The position numbers were made by a program, and so were the translations under genes. From NCBI GenBank assembly GCA_045591035.1, contig JAZNSG010000027.1, forward strand, positions 23,249-87,248: DNA of 64,000 bases. The letters run 5' to 3'. Positions 42,113-51,571 of this stretch are shown in pieces. This DNA comes from SIG440 sp045591035. Lineage in GTDB: Bacteria; Bacillota; Clostridia; Monoglobales; Monoglobaceae. Under the pieces are notes generated by a model, which ran no database searches, was not told the DNA's origin, and saw only the letters and a program-made list of their open reading frames with translations. Every line of letters begins with the position of its first letter. Positions within the stretch are counted from its first letter, which is position 1.

Positions 42113-43243
42113 ATGGAAAACTCCGTTAAAGTTCTTCATACCGCTGATTTTCATCTTGGGGCATCCCGGGTAGGCGTCAGAAATGGAAAAAGCGAAATTG
42201 AAAACACTCTTCAAAAACTCATAAGTGTTTGCAAAGACAAAGCTGTGGATTTTCTTCTTATAGCCGGAGACCTTTTTGACTCTCCCTTTGTAGACGACCC
42301 CTATGCTAAAAAAATTGCTGCTCTTTTCGCCCGGATTCCAAACACGACCATCGCTATCGCAACGGGAAACCACGACCCCTTTTGTGCGGGTTCGGTATAT
42401 GCAAAAAATGAATTCCCCGAGAATGTAGTGGTTTTTGGCGGGGAACTAAAATACATTGATTTCCCCGAAAAAGGGGTAAGGCTGTGGGGAGCAGGTTTCT
42501 CAGAGCGTTACACATACTCCCCTTTGTTGACTAATGACAAACACGACGATAAAGATTTCATTCAGCTTTGTGTTCTTCACGGAGAGCTGACATCGGAAGG
42601 CTCTGAATGTGTCTATAACCCAATTTATCAATCTCAGATTGAAAATTGTGGTTTTGATTACCTTGCCCTCGGGCATATTCACAAACGAACCGAAATTAAA
42701 AAACTGGGGAACACCCACTTTTCATATTGTGGTTGCCCTGACGGAAAGGGCTTTGACGAAATTGGCAGTCTCGGTGTCTATATTGGTACGATTTCAAAAG
42801 AGAATTGCAACATGGAATATTACGAAACATCATCCCGGAAATATATTATTGACAATATTGATATTTCAGAAATTGAAAACACTTTTGAACTGGCTGATAG
42901 AATAAAAAATCATATTGAAACTGTTTATGGAGATGCATCAGGAGACAATCTTTACCGCATAATTCTTCAGGGCAGCATTTCCCCCTCTTTTTCTGTGAAC
43001 TTAAAGCAATTAGAAGACATACTGTCTGAAGCTGCAAACTATATACGGATAATGGACAAAACCGAACCGGATATTTCCGATACAGAAAAAATAGCAACAG
43101 AAACATCACTTCGCGGTATATTTGCTAAAAAGATGCTTGAAAAAATTAAAAACACAGCTGAGTCCGAGCAACAAACTTACAAAAATGCACTCAAGTTCGG
43201 TCTCCAAGCATTTTCGAAAGGGGTGAAGCTTAATGATAATTAA
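42113..43243 (+). CDS. yhaO: DNA repair exonuclease subunit, YhaO/SbcD-like
   Basis: 376 residues. Calcineurin-like metallophosphoesterase: TADFHLG, AGDLFDS, ATGNHDP, LGHIHKR carry the metal ligands. It is the nuclease partner of an SbcC/Rad50-type ATPase and probably processes DNA ends. Ribosome site AAAGGCAG is followed by the ATG at 42113. It overlaps yhaN by 11 bases, so the two subunits are cotranslated. Confidence 0.9.
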   Translation: MENSVKVLHTADFHLGASRVGVRNGKSEIENTLQKLISVCKDKAVDFLLIAGDLFDSPFVDDPYAKKIAALFARIPNTTIAIATGNHDPFCAGSVYAKNEFPENVVVFGGELKYIDFPEKGVRLWGAGFSERYTYSPLLTNDKHDDKDFIQLCVLHGELTSEGSECVYNPIYQSQIENCGFDYLALGHIHKRTEIKKLGNTHFSYCGCPDGKGFDEIGSLGVYIGTISKENCNMEYYETSSRKYIIDNIDISEIENTFELADRIKNHIETVYGDASGDNLYRIILQGSISPSFSVNLKQLEDILSEAANYIRIMDKTEPDISDTEKIATETSLRGIFAKKMLEKIKNTAESEQQTYKNALKFGLQAFSKGVKLNDN

Positions 43244-45635
43244 AAAAGCTGACCTTGAAGGTTTTGGCAAATTCTCGGGCAAAAGCCTTGAGTTTAAGCC
43301 GGGATTCAATCTCATAAAAGGGAACAACGAAGACGGAAAAACCACATTTATGTCTTTTATTAAGATGCTTTTTTACAGCAGCTCCAGCAAAACCGAAGGT
43401 GGCTCGTCCGCTGACCTTTCAAAGTCTATGCGAAAAAAATATCGTCCCTGGAACGGCACACCTATGGGTGGGTCCTTGGAATTTGAGCAAGGCAAGACCC
43501 TTTGGCGTATTCAAAAGCAGTTTTTAAAATCGGCATCCAGTGACAAAACAAAAATATATTCAATAACTCATGGCGAAGAAAAATCCATTGAAAATCCAAA
43601 TGAAGCGGGAGAATATTTTTTCGATATGGACCTGGGCGAGTTTGAGCGTAGCGTTTTTATCGGTCAATCAGGTGGCTTTTCCTCTGAAGCTTCAGCGGAC
43701 AGCCTTGCTATGAGAATAGCAAATCTCTCTGTTTCGGGTGATGAGAATGTTTCCCACGAAATGATAACAAAAAGGCTGAATGACGCTATTGAAGAACTTG
43801 TTTCAAAGCGTGAAACCAAGGGATTGTTGATTGAAGCCAGAGACGAGCTTTCGTCCTTGAACTTAAAGCTTCAACAACTAAAGCATCAGGAAGATGCCCA
43901 AAGAGAGCTTTTTGAAAAAATCAAAGAAACTGAAAAAGAGATTTCACATATCGAAACGAAGCTCAAAGCCATTGAAAACTCAAAAAACCGCGAATATGCA
44001 CAAAAAGAGCTTACAGCTTACTATAACCTGAGCAACAAGATTAACCGTCTTTCAACTATTGACGGACAGTTTCTCAAATACAGTCTCCCCATACCGGAGC
44101 TGAAAAGTCTGGTGACTCAATGTGACGAGCTTGAAGAGAAAATTTCCCGTTGTCTTGAAGAAATTGAACGACTGTCCCTGCTTCAGCAAAATGCACCACT
44201 GACTCAAAGTGAATATGATTCCCTTGCAAAAGTGAATGAAGAAATATCCGCTTTGAAAGAAGATATCACCAAGCTTGACGATGTAATTTCCGAGTTGAAT
44301 AATGAATTTGTTAAAAAAATGCAAAATGTAGAAAAATCTGCAAAACGGCTTCCTAAGATGCTACTCGGTTTATCTTTTGTTATTGCTCTTGGGTTTGCTG
44401 CATTGGGGCTTTCTTTGAGTCTTCCTGCACTTTATTTACCTGCCGGTGGATTGCTTGTTTTGGGTTTAATACTCTTTGCAATGTTAAGCAAAAATACAGA
44501 ACACAAATCAAGTTCCAACCCATCCGTTAGGTTAGCAAAGCAAAACCTTGAAGATGCAATTAAAGAGCTTTCTGGATATGAAGATAATATGGAAGATATG
44601 AGTTTTGACGAAATACGTTCAAGAATCCACTCAAAGCTCTCAGAAAAACAAGAAACTATATGTTTGGCGTTAGAAAAATTTGGTTGTGCTGATATGATAG
44701 AGCTATGCGAACTTACTAATGCAGCAAAAACCGATTCATTGACAGAGACAACAAATAAACTTGGACAGCTCCGTGAAGAATTTGTTTCTGTTATATCAAA
44801 AATATCGCCAAAGGCCACATACCCCGCTGCTAAGGGTCTGTATCTTGAGATTACGGACAGCTTTAAAACAAGAAAAGAGACCATGAGCAGCATTGAAACG
44901 ATTTGTGCCACAGCGGGAATAACTGACACCTCATCAGAGTTTATCTCAAAACGAATCCTTGAACTTGCAGAAATTGTTGACGCCCCCGAAGATGTTTCCT
45001 CTAAGGATTATGACCGGACAGACCTTGAAAGCAAACTCTCGGAACTTCGTAAAACTCTGAGTGAATACCAAAGACAAATTCTGCCTTCCCAATTCAGTGA
45101 GACCGAAATAGTTTCAAAAATTTCCGAGGCAGAGGATTTGACAGCTGCACTTGAAAGCAGACATGGTGAACTGAAAATTGCTGTCGAATTTATGGAAGAC
45201 GCCATAAATGATGCAAATCGTGGTATAGGTTCACATCTCAGCGAAAAAACAAGCGAGTATCTCAATATGATGACCAACGGAAAGTACAGCAATGTGTCCG
45301 TTTCTCGTGATTTTAATGTAGAAACAAAATCCGGTGATGGCGAACCTTATCGGGAATGGAAGTTTATGAGCAGCGGCGCAATTGACCGGATATACCTTGC
45401 TCTTCGCCTTGCCGCAACAGACATTATCGCAAAGGACAACGAACCTCTTCCTTTGTTTTTGGATGATATTTTAGCTCAGTATGATGAAGAAAACTGCAAA
45501 GTCACATTGCTTTTCCTGAAAAAATATCTTGAAGACAGTGGTTCTGTCTCACAAATTCTGTTTTTTACTTGTCACGAACACATATCAAAACTTGTATTTG
45601 AATGTTTTGACAATATAAACCAAATTACACTATGA
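43233..45635 (+). CDS. yhaN: SbcC/Rad50-like AAA ATPase YhaN
   Basis: 800 residues. N-terminal ATPase half with Walker A in GNNEDGKTTFMSF, a long coiled coil (residues about 190-370), a pair of hydrophobic helices in the middle (LLGLSFVIALGFAALGLSL and LYLPAGGLLVLGLILFAML, about residues 372-415), a second coiled coil, then signature FMSSGAIDRIYLALRLAA and Walker B LFLDDILAQYD. The central membrane-like hairpin is typical of YhaN and absent from true SbcC. Forms a complex with YhaO in DNA metabolism. Confidence 0.9.
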   Translation: MIIKKADLEGFGKFSGKSLEFKPGFNLIKGNNEDGKTTFMSFIKMLFYSSSSKTEGGSSADLSKSMRKKYRPWNGTPMGGSLEFEQGKTLWRIQKQFLKSASSDKTKIYSITHGEEKSIENPNEAGEYFFDMDLGEFERSVFIGQSGGFSSEASADSLAMRIANLSVSGDENVSHEMITKRLNDAIEELVSKRETKGLLIEARDELSSLNLKLQQLKHQEDAQRELFEKIKETEKEISHIETKLKAIENSKNREYAQKELTAYYNLSNKINRLSTIDGQFLKYSLPIPELKSLVTQCDELEEKISRCLEEIERLSLLQQNAPLTQSEYDSLAKVNEEISALKEDITKLDDVISELNNEFVKKMQNVEKSAKRLPKMLLGLSFVIALGFAALGLSLSLPALYLPAGGLLVLGLILFAMLSKNTEHKSSSNPSVRLAKQNLEDAIKELSGYEDNMEDMSFDEIRSRIHSKLSEKQETICLALEKFGCADMIELCELTNAAKTDSLTETTNKLGQLREEFVSVISKISPKATYPAAKGLYLEITDSFKTRKETMSSIETICATAGITDTSSEFISKRILELAEIVDAPEDVSSKDYDRTDLESKLSELRKTLSEYQRQILPSQFSETEIVSKISEAEDLTAALESRHGELKIAVEFMEDAINDANRGIGSHLSEKTSEYLNMMTNGKYSNVSVSRDFNVETKSGDGEPYREWKFMSSGAIDRIYLALRLAATDIIAKDNEPLPLFLDDILAQYDEENCKVTLLFLKKYLEDSGSVSQILFFTCHEHISKLVFECFDNINQITL

Positions 45636-46261
45636 AAGAAGAAAAAACCATGGCAATGACAATAACCTATGAGCTTGATGGCTCACTTTACGTAAACGTA
45701 ACAAACCGATGCTGCAATGACTGTATTTTTTGTCTCAGGAATAATCACGACAGCGTAAACGGAGAAGATATTCTGTGGCTTGACCATGAACCCTCCGTTG
45801 AAGAAATAAAAGAAGATTTCAAAAAAAGAGATATGTCAAAGTACAAGCAGGTAGTCTTCTGTGGTTACGGTGAACCTCTGATGAGGTTTGATACATGCAC
45901 AACCATAGCAAAATGGATAAGAGAAGCCTATCCCTTTGTCAAAATCAGAATTAACACCAACGGACTTGCAAATATGATTGAAAAGCGTGATGTGACTCCG
46001 GAATTTAAAGGAATTGTGGATTCAATTTCCATCAGTCTCAATGCCGCAACCCCGGAAAGATATGACGAGCTTTGTAAAAGTTGTTTTGGCTTAGATGCCT
46101 ATGAAGGGCTATTGGACTTTGCCCAAAAAGCAAAAGCTTTCGTCCCGGAAGTCACTCTTTCTGTGGTAGACCACGACATAAGTGCCAAAGAAATCGAAAG
46201 CTGCCGACAGATCGTGGAAAGTCGGGGTCTAGGGTTCAGAGTTCGTGCATATATTGAATAA
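45632..46261 (+). CDS. TatD-linked radical SAM protein
   Basis: 209 residues. Radical SAM cluster C27-x3-C31-x2-C34 (RCCNDCIFC), CGYGEPLMRF, and a conserved INTNGLANM. Matches the small radical SAM family (TIGR04038) often coupled or fused to TatD-type hydrolases; no TatD gene is seen here. It starts on the ATGA overlapping the yhaN stop; a later ATG at 45650 is also possible. Substrate unknown. Its position in the yhaO-yhaN operon hints at nucleic-acid or nucleotide work, but this is inference. Confidence 0.85.
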   Translation: MKEEKTMAMTITYELDGSLYVNVTNRCCNDCIFCLRNNHDSVNGEDILWLDHEPSVEEIKEDFKKRDMSKYKQVVFCGYGEPLMRFDTCTTIAKWIREAYPFVKIRINTNGLANMIEKRDVTPEFKGIVDSISISLNAATPERYDELCKSCFGLDAYEGLLDFAQKAKAFVPEVTLSVVDHDISAKEIESCRQIVESRGLGFRVRAYIE

Positions 46262-46290
46262 AACCTTAAATACAATAATCTGTCATAAAA

Positions 46291-46342
46291 AAGACAACCT
46301 CTGTATAAGATGAAATATAAACTCTTATACGGAGGTTGTCTT
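46291..46342 (+). promoter_or_regulatory. 20-bp hairpin sequestering the bofA ribosome site
   Basis: Left arm AAGACAACCTCTGTATAAGA (46291-46310) pairs with right arm TCTTATACGGAGGTTGTCTT (46323-46342) over 20 bp with a single G-T wobble; loop of 12. The GGAGG is wholly inside the stem and the bofA ATG starts at the next base (46343). Confidence 0.8.
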
Positions 46343-46609
46343 ATGTCCTTTGATGCTCTTTCAATCTCAGCTTACATTATAGGACTTGTTCTGGTTTATA
46401 TCTTCTGCAGAATTTTTATCAGACCTATTCGGTATCTGTTTAAAATTCTTGCAAAAAGTGTATTTGGCGGACTTGTCCTTTCTGCAATTAACTTTGTGGG
46501 AGGATTTGCCGGAATAATGGTCTCGGTTAACCCGTTTACAGCGTTTGTTTCCGGAGTTTTAGGTCTCCCCGGCATAGTCCTTGTCGTGTTGCTTCAGTAC
46601 ATCATTTAA
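46343..46609 (+). CDS. bofA: BofA-family (pro-sigma-K processing inhibitor) protein
   Basis: 88 residues, very hydrophobic. The C-terminal half GGLVLSAINFVGGFAGIMVSVNPFTAFVSGVLGLPGIVLVV carries the BofA signature (VNPFTA and LGLPG). In Bacillus, BofA holds the sigma-K protease in check in the forespore membrane; in Clostridia the role is less clear. The ATG at 46343 follows GGAGG; the upstream ATG at 46310 lies in the hairpin loop region. A strong terminator follows. Confidence 0.87.
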   Translation: MSFDALSISAYIIGLVLVYIFCRIFIRPIRYLFKILAKSVFGGLVLSAINFVGGFAGIMVSVNPFTAFVSGVLGLPGIVLVVLLQYII

Positions 46610-46634
46610 AAAAACGGGGCGCTGCCCCGTTTTT
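46610..46634. terminator. bidirectional terminator between bofA and nfnB
   Basis: AAAAACGGGGC, loop GCT, GCCCCGTTTTT. Serves the convergent bofA and nfnB ends; it touches the last base of nfnB. Confidence 0.9.
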
Positions 46635-48025
46635 TATTTGCTTTTCAAATATTCATCTATTGCTTTTGCCGCATTCTTTCCGGCACCCATAGCAAGTATT
46701 ACAGTCGCCGCACCGGTAACAGCATCGCCACCTGCATAAACACCCTCTCTTGAAGTAAGGCCGCTTTCGTCCTTGGTGATAATGCATCCTCGTCTGTCAG
46801 TTTCAAGGCCCTCGGTTGTGCTTCTGATAAGTGGGTTGGGAGAAGTTCCGATTGACATAATTACTACATCAGTATCAAGAACAAACTCAGAGCCTTTAAC
46901 CTCAACAGGTCTGCGTCTGCCCGACTCATCAGGCTCACCAAGTTCCATTTTTACGCACTTTATTCCCTTCACAAAACTATTCTCGTCACCAACAATTTCA
47001 ACGGGATTGTTAAGGGTGAGAAACTTTATGCCCTCTTCTTCTGCGTGTTCAACTTCTTCGCGACGTGCCGGCATTTCTTCCATAGAGCGGCGGTATACAA
47101 TGTATGTATCATCCGCACCCAAACGCTTAGCACATCTTGCCGCATCCATAGCGACGTTTCCTCCGCCTACAACCACAACGGATTTTGCTTTCATGATAGG
47201 CGTTGCTGAGTTATCCTTATAGGCTTTCATAAGGTTTGCTCTTGTCAAAAACTCATTGGCTGAGTAAACACCGTTAAGATTTTCGCCCGGTATATTCATA
47301 AACCTTGGAAGCCCCGCTCCCGAGCCAATAAATACTGCTTCAAAACCATCTTCAAACAGTTCATCTATTGTCAGAGTTTTTCCTATTACCGCGTTAGTTA
47401 CAATCTCAACACCGATAGCCTTTAAGTTTTCAATTTCCTTTTTTACAATGTCTTTTGGGAGCCTGAACTCAGGTATTCCGTAAACCAAAACTCCACCGGC
47501 AACATGCAAAGCTTCAAAAACCGTTACGCTGTAGCCAAGCTTTGCCAAATCACCGGCACAGGTAAGACCTGACGGTCCCGAACCTATTACTGCAACTCTT
47601 TTTCCGCTTTTTACAATTTTTTCTGCGCTTTTTTTCTTTGCGGTTGCCATATGATAATCCGCCACAAAACGTTCAAGTCTGCCAATTGCAACCGGTTCAC
47701 CTTTTATGCCTCTGACACACTTTCCCTCACACTGGTTTTCCTGAGGACAAACTCTGCCACAGACTGCAGGTAATGAACTTGACTTGTATATAATATCATA
47801 AGCTCCTTCAAAGTCACCCTGAGCAACCTTTGCGATAAATTCAGGTATATCAATTTGAACAGGGCAACCCGAAACACAAGGCTTGTTTTTACAGCTAAGG
47901 CAACGCTGAGCTTCGTCAATTGCCTGTTCTTCGGTATAACCAAGTGCAACCTCATTGAAATTTTTATTTCGTACATTTGCATCCTGAACGGGCATAACAT
48001 TCTTTTTAGTTGACATATTAGGCAT
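46634..48025 (-). CDS. nfnB: NfnB, large subunit of bifurcating ferredoxin:NADP oxidoreductase (GltD-like)
   Basis: 463 residues. Glutamate-synthase small-subunit fold: N-terminal [4Fe-4S] cysteines (CLSCKNKPCVSGCP, CGRVCPQENQCEGKC), FAD motif VIGSGPSGLTCAG, and NADPH motif VVVGGGNVAMDAARCA. Alone it would be called NADPH-dependent glutamate synthase, but the directly preceding NfnA gene identifies the NfnAB transhydrogenase, which couples NADH and reduced ferredoxin to NADPH formation. I use the ATG at 48025 with AAGGAGG nine bases upstream; it overlaps nfnA by eight bases. Confidence 0.88.
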   Translation of the reverse strand: MPNMSTKKNVMPVQDANVRNKNFNEVALGYTEEQAIDEAQRCLSCKNKPCVSGCPVQIDIPEFIAKVAQGDFEGAYDIIYKSSSLPAVCGRVCPQENQCEGKCVRGIKGEPVAIGRLERFVADYHMATAKKKSAEKIVKSGKRVAVIGSGPSGLTCAGDLAKLGYSVTVFEALHVAGGVLVYGIPEFRLPKDIVKKEIENLKAIGVEIVTNAVIGKTLTIDELFEDGFEAVFIGSGAGLPRFMNIPGENLNGVYSANEFLTRANLMKAYKDNSATPIMKAKSVVVVGGGNVAMDAARCAKRLGADDTYIVYRRSMEEMPARREEVEHAEEEGIKFLTLNNPVEIVGDENSFVKGIKCVKMELGEPDESGRRRPVEVKGSEFVLDTDVVIMSIGTSPNPLIRSTTEGLETDRRGCIITKDESGLTSREGVYAGGDAVTGAATVILAMGAGKNAAKAIDEYLKSK

Positions 48026-48866
48026 TTTCAGATTCCTCCTTAAACAAGTTGCAGGCAGCCTCATAATTATGTCTCTCGGCTTCACGGTAAATAGATGCGC
48101 GTCTTATAGTTTCATCAAAATCAACCAGATGTCCGTCGAAATCCGGTCCGTCTACACAAGCAAACTTCATCTCACCGCCAACAGTCAGTCGACATCCGCC
48201 ACACATACCGGTACCATCAATCATAATAGGGTTCATGCTTACAGTGGTCTTTATACCCAACTCTTTAGTGAGCATCGACACAAACTTCATCATTACAAGT
48301 GGCCCTATGGCAATGACCTCGTCATACTTTTCGCCACTCTCAACCATTTTTTTCAGGGCATCAGTAACCAATCCCTTTTCTCCATAAGAGCCATCATCAG
48401 TCATAATAACAAGCTTGTCGGAAACAGAACTAAATTCTTTTTCCAATATAACAAGGTCTTTATTTCTGAATCCCACAATGGAATGTACCTCTGCACCATT
48501 TTCTTTAAGCGCCTTTGCGGTAGGGAAGGCAATTGCACAACCAACACCACCACCAATAACAGCAACTTTTTTCAATCCTTCCACCTTAGAGGGCTTTCCT
48601 AAAGGACCCACAAAATCGTGTATGTATTCGCCCTGCTTCAAATGGTTCAGTTTTTCTGTTGTTGCGCCAACAACCTGAAAAATTATTGTGATAGTTCCGT
48701 CTTCTCTGTTATAGTCAGCAATAGTGAGAGGGATTCTCTCACCTTCTTCATCAACCCGAAGTATAATAAACTGCCCTGCCTTTGCCTTTTTTGCTATCAG
48801 CGGAGCATCAACCTCCATTAATGTAACAGTAGGATTAAGCGATTCCTTTTTTCTTATGTAAAACAT
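48018..48866 (-). CDS. nfnA: NfnA, small subunit of bifurcating ferredoxin:NADP oxidoreductase
   Basis: 282 residues, similar to dihydroorotate dehydrogenase electron-transfer subunits. FAD domain IPLTIAD, NAD-binding VAVIGGGVGCAIAFP, and a C-terminal [2Fe-2S] site GTGMCGGCRLTVGGEMKFACVDGP. Binds FAD and NAD(H) and is the site of electron bifurcation together with NfnB. It has its own promoter and no pyrD beside it, which argues against a pyrimidine role. Confidence 0.88.
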   Translation of the reverse strand: MFYIRKKESLNPTVTLMEVDAPLIAKKAKAGQFIILRVDEEGERIPLTIADYNREDGTITIIFQVVGATTEKLNHLKQGEYIHDFVGPLGKPSKVEGLKKVAVIGGGVGCAIAFPTAKALKENGAEVHSIVGFRNKDLVILEKEFSSVSDKLVIMTDDGSYGEKGLVTDALKKMVESGEKYDEVIAIGPLVMMKFVSMLTKELGIKTTVSMNPIMIDGTGMCGGCRLTVGGEMKFACVDGPDFDGHLVDFDETIRRASIYREAERHNYEAACNLFKEESENA

Positions 48867-48944
48867 ATTAAATCCTCCCTAATATTCAGCAGTTACTCGA
48901 ATATCATCACTCAAAAATGGGCATCCAAACCCATATTAAAATTT

Positions 48945-48973
48945 ATTTTACCACATAATTCCCGGATAGTCAA
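48945..48973 (-). promoter_or_regulatory. promoter of nfnAB
   Basis: Minus strand TTGACT, 17-base spacer, TAAAAT. Confidence 0.75.
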
Positions 48974-49045
48974 CGAAAAGATTATTGATATTTTCTTGTC
49001 AAACGACTGATATCAACATTTTATTTCTTTTTTACTACACAAATT

Positions 49046-51139
49046 TTAAAACCTGAAATTCACCTTGCCATCTTCAAGTACAAGGCAGGCAGAAAATTCC
49101 TTCCCGGTCTTTCTCGATACGAATTTAGTTATCAGGGGAGTTTCCCCTTTTTCAAGAAGCAACCTGGCATTTTCAAAAGAAATCACTCTGCCGCATATCA
49201 CGTTCCCAAATGAAAACTTGCAGCCATCTTTATAACCGCTGCAGCCATAGCCAAAACGGGTACGCTTTACTTCATTCCCGCAAAGGGGACACTTTCCCAC
49301 AAAGTCTCCCGCAAACCCGTCAAAATTCGGGTCTTTTTCGTTTACGTTCTCAAAAACTGATGCAATTTCACCTTTCACCAGTTCAACAGCATCATCCACA
49401 GAGTTTTCTCCTCTGAAAACCTTTTTCAGTGCTACACCCATCTGGGATGTTTTGAACTTGTCCATGCTGATACTCATTCGGCTAAGCGACTCAACAAGAT
49501 GTTCACCCGCTGGAAGTATGGAATATGTATCCTTTTTGAGAAGTATGTACTCGCTTTTCCGAGCGTTATCAATAATACCCGTTCGAGTCGCCTCTGTTCC
49601 AAGTTCAAGGCCCTCAAACATAGCTTTGTATTCTTCTTCCTCAGTTTCCTTTTCCCCAAGTTGCTGTTTCTCATCCTTGAAAGGATTTTTAAGATAATTA
49701 TTCAAGGTCTCAATGGTATAGTGCTTTGGCGGACTGGTCTCTTTTTCAACAGGGTGAAAATCTATGTTTACCTCATCACCCTTTTCAAGAGTGGGCAGAA
49801 TTTTGTCCTTTTTCGTATAAGAATCAAAGGCTGTCCAACCCGGCTTAGCTATAACCGTCCCCTTAAGTGAAAATTCCTCAAATTCACCAACCGAGACCGT
49901 TATTTCGGTTTTTTCGACTATACATTCCTCAGCACAAAACACAGCGACAAACCGCCGCATTATGCTGCTGTATACTTTCATTTCATTTTCGCTCAACCGA
50001 TTTTTATCAGGTATTTTGTATGTAGGCGTAAGAGCGGAATGGGACTCGATTTTTGAATCGTCAAAAATCCGCTTTTCATCCTTGAATTCCACAGGATATC
50101 CAAGTTCCTTCACCGACTGCAGTATGGTTTTTATTTTACCTTTTTCAGCAGTGGCAAGATACTCAGAATTTGTTCTCGGATATGTGACATAGCCTTTTTC
50201 ATAAAGTCCCTGAAGTATTTCAAGGCTCTCTGCCATAGACATTTTAAAACGTTTACCAAGATAGTTCTGGAGCTTTGTCAAAGAATAAAGCTTTCCCGGA
50301 CTCAGCTTGTCCTTCTTTTTCTTTTTTGCCGTAACTATTGCTTTTTCATTATTGTATTTATTGCAATGCTCTTTTGCCTTGTTAAGCTCTTCCTTTGAAA
50401 ATTTTTGTTTGCTTGTAAGTTCAATCGTTTCGCCGCCAGTCTGGGCACTGCTGACAACAGCATAATAAACATCCGGAACAAAATTTCGGATTGCCATATC
50501 CCGGTCATAAATTGCTTTAACAATGGGAACTATAACACGTCCCACACGAAGAAGCGTTCCCGACCTGAGCGTTGCATACCTGGTCAGATTTACGCCATAA
50601 AGCCAGTCTATGTAGGTTCGGGCATATCCCTCATTTGCCAGGTTGTCATATTCTGACTCGTCTTTGAGCGTTTCCAGAGCTTCCCTTACTGTTTGGGGAG
50701 TCTGGTCCGGAAGCCAGATTCTCTTCAGTTTCTTTTCTCCCAAAAGAGCCTTTTCAATACAGGTTCTGACAATTATTTCCCCCTCGCGGTCAGCATCCCC
50801 TGCATTCACAATTGTGTCTACATCCTCACGGTTACAAAGAGCCTTTATAATGGAAAACTGCTTTTCAGCACCCTTATCTGTCTTGTGATTTGCATCTTTC
50901 TTGATTTCAAATTCAAACCGTTTCGGAAAACAAGGCAAATTACTCATTGTCCAGCGTGGTTTTTCTTCTGATTTGACGTCAGAATAGGCCTCAACATCTG
51001 CCAAAGAAAACAAATGACCAAAGGCCCAGGTTATAATGAAACCTCCGCCCTCAAAGTATCCGTCATATTTTGTCATTTTCCCTATTCCTGCCATAATATT
51101 TCTGGCAAGACTTGGTTTTTCAGCAATTATAAGTACCAT
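49046..51139 (-). CDS. topB: DNA topoisomerase III (type IA)
   Basis: 697 residues. Relaxes or decatenates DNA through a 5'-phosphotyrosine link. TOPRIM domain with IIAEKPSLARNI and NAGDADREGEIIV, catalytic tyrosine in GYVTYPRTNSEYL, and a C-terminal zinc-finger-like segment CPLCGNEVKRTRFGYGCSGY. I use the ATG at 51139, which has AAGGAG upstream, rather than a frame reaching 51169. Chromosomal-type TopB; no plasmid or ICE genes lie nearby. Confidence 0.93.
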   Translation of the reverse strand: MVLIIAEKPSLARNIMAGIGKMTKYDGYFEGGGFIITWAFGHLFSLADVEAYSDVKSEEKPRWTMSNLPCFPKRFEFEIKKDANHKTDKGAEKQFSIIKALCNREDVDTIVNAGDADREGEIIVRTCIEKALLGEKKLKRIWLPDQTPQTVREALETLKDESEYDNLANEGYARTYIDWLYGVNLTRYATLRSGTLLRVGRVIVPIVKAIYDRDMAIRNFVPDVYYAVVSSAQTGGETIELTSKQKFSKEELNKAKEHCNKYNNEKAIVTAKKKKKDKLSPGKLYSLTKLQNYLGKRFKMSMAESLEILQGLYEKGYVTYPRTNSEYLATAEKGKIKTILQSVKELGYPVEFKDEKRIFDDSKIESHSALTPTYKIPDKNRLSENEMKVYSSIMRRFVAVFCAEECIVEKTEITVSVGEFEEFSLKGTVIAKPGWTAFDSYTKKDKILPTLEKGDEVNIDFHPVEKETSPPKHYTIETLNNYLKNPFKDEKQQLGEKETEEEEYKAMFEGLELGTEATRTGIIDNARKSEYILLKKDTYSILPAGEHLVESLSRMSISMDKFKTSQMGVALKKVFRGENSVDDAVELVKGEIASVFENVNEKDPNFDGFAGDFVGKCPLCGNEVKRTRFGYGCSGYKDGCKFSFGNVICGRVISFENARLLLEKGETPLITKFVSRKTGKEFSACLVLEDGKVNFRF

Positions 51140-51188
51140 CAAAAAAAACTCCTTGACCCCAACACGCAAAACAGCTTGTGCAAAACAA

Positions 51189-51218
51189 TATAAGGCTGCA
51201 AAATCTTACAGCCTTATA
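51189..51218 (-). terminator. stem-loop after topB region start / DUF1292 end
   Basis: TATAAGGCTG and CAGCCTTATA around a 10-base loop, 11 bases after the DUF1292 stop. The U-run is weak, so termination may be partial and topB may read through. Confidence 0.55.
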
Positions 51219-51229
51219 TATTTATTCAA

Positions 51230-51544
51230 CTAGTCCTCAAAATCAAAAAGGTCAGCATTTCTCTCCTTGAAAAGCTCATAAGCCTTGTCAAGAACTTCAA
51301 GGTCTTCCTCGGGAACAAGAACGCTTTCTCCATCCTCTTCGCCGTCTATTTTAAGAATAATTACCTCATCAACCTCGTCATCCTCTTCTTCTTTGTAGGG
51401 AATGCAGATAACATAATCTGCTCCGTTTACCTGAACGGTGTCAAGGTGTTCAAAGGTCTGCTTGTTGCCCTCGTCATCAAAAAGGTCAACCAAAAAATTA
51501 TCCTCATTTTCCATGTTTTCCATATTATCAAATTTTTCTGTCAT
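51230..51544 (-). CDS. DUF1292 acidic small protein (YrzB-like)
   Basis: 104 residues, very acidic, with the DUF1292 core DNFLVDLFDDEGNKQTFEHLDTV and YVICIPYKEEED. The family is found throughout Firmicutes beside ruvX (yqgF) and often alaS/yrzL; its function is unknown. Here it directly follows ruvX, the classic order. Confidence 0.88.
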   Translation of the reverse strand: MTEKFDNMENMENEDNFLVDLFDDEGNKQTFEHLDTVQVNGADYVICIPYKEEEDDEVDEVIILKIDGEEDGESVLVPEEDLEVLDKAYELFKERNADLFDFED

Positions 51545-51571
51545 TTCAATTCTCCTTTACATTTTATTTAT

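Noticed and set aside
46634..48025. Naming this gene gltD (glutamate synthase small subunit)
   Set aside because: No large gltB subunit is present, and the overlapping NfnA gene makes the NfnB assignment much more likely.
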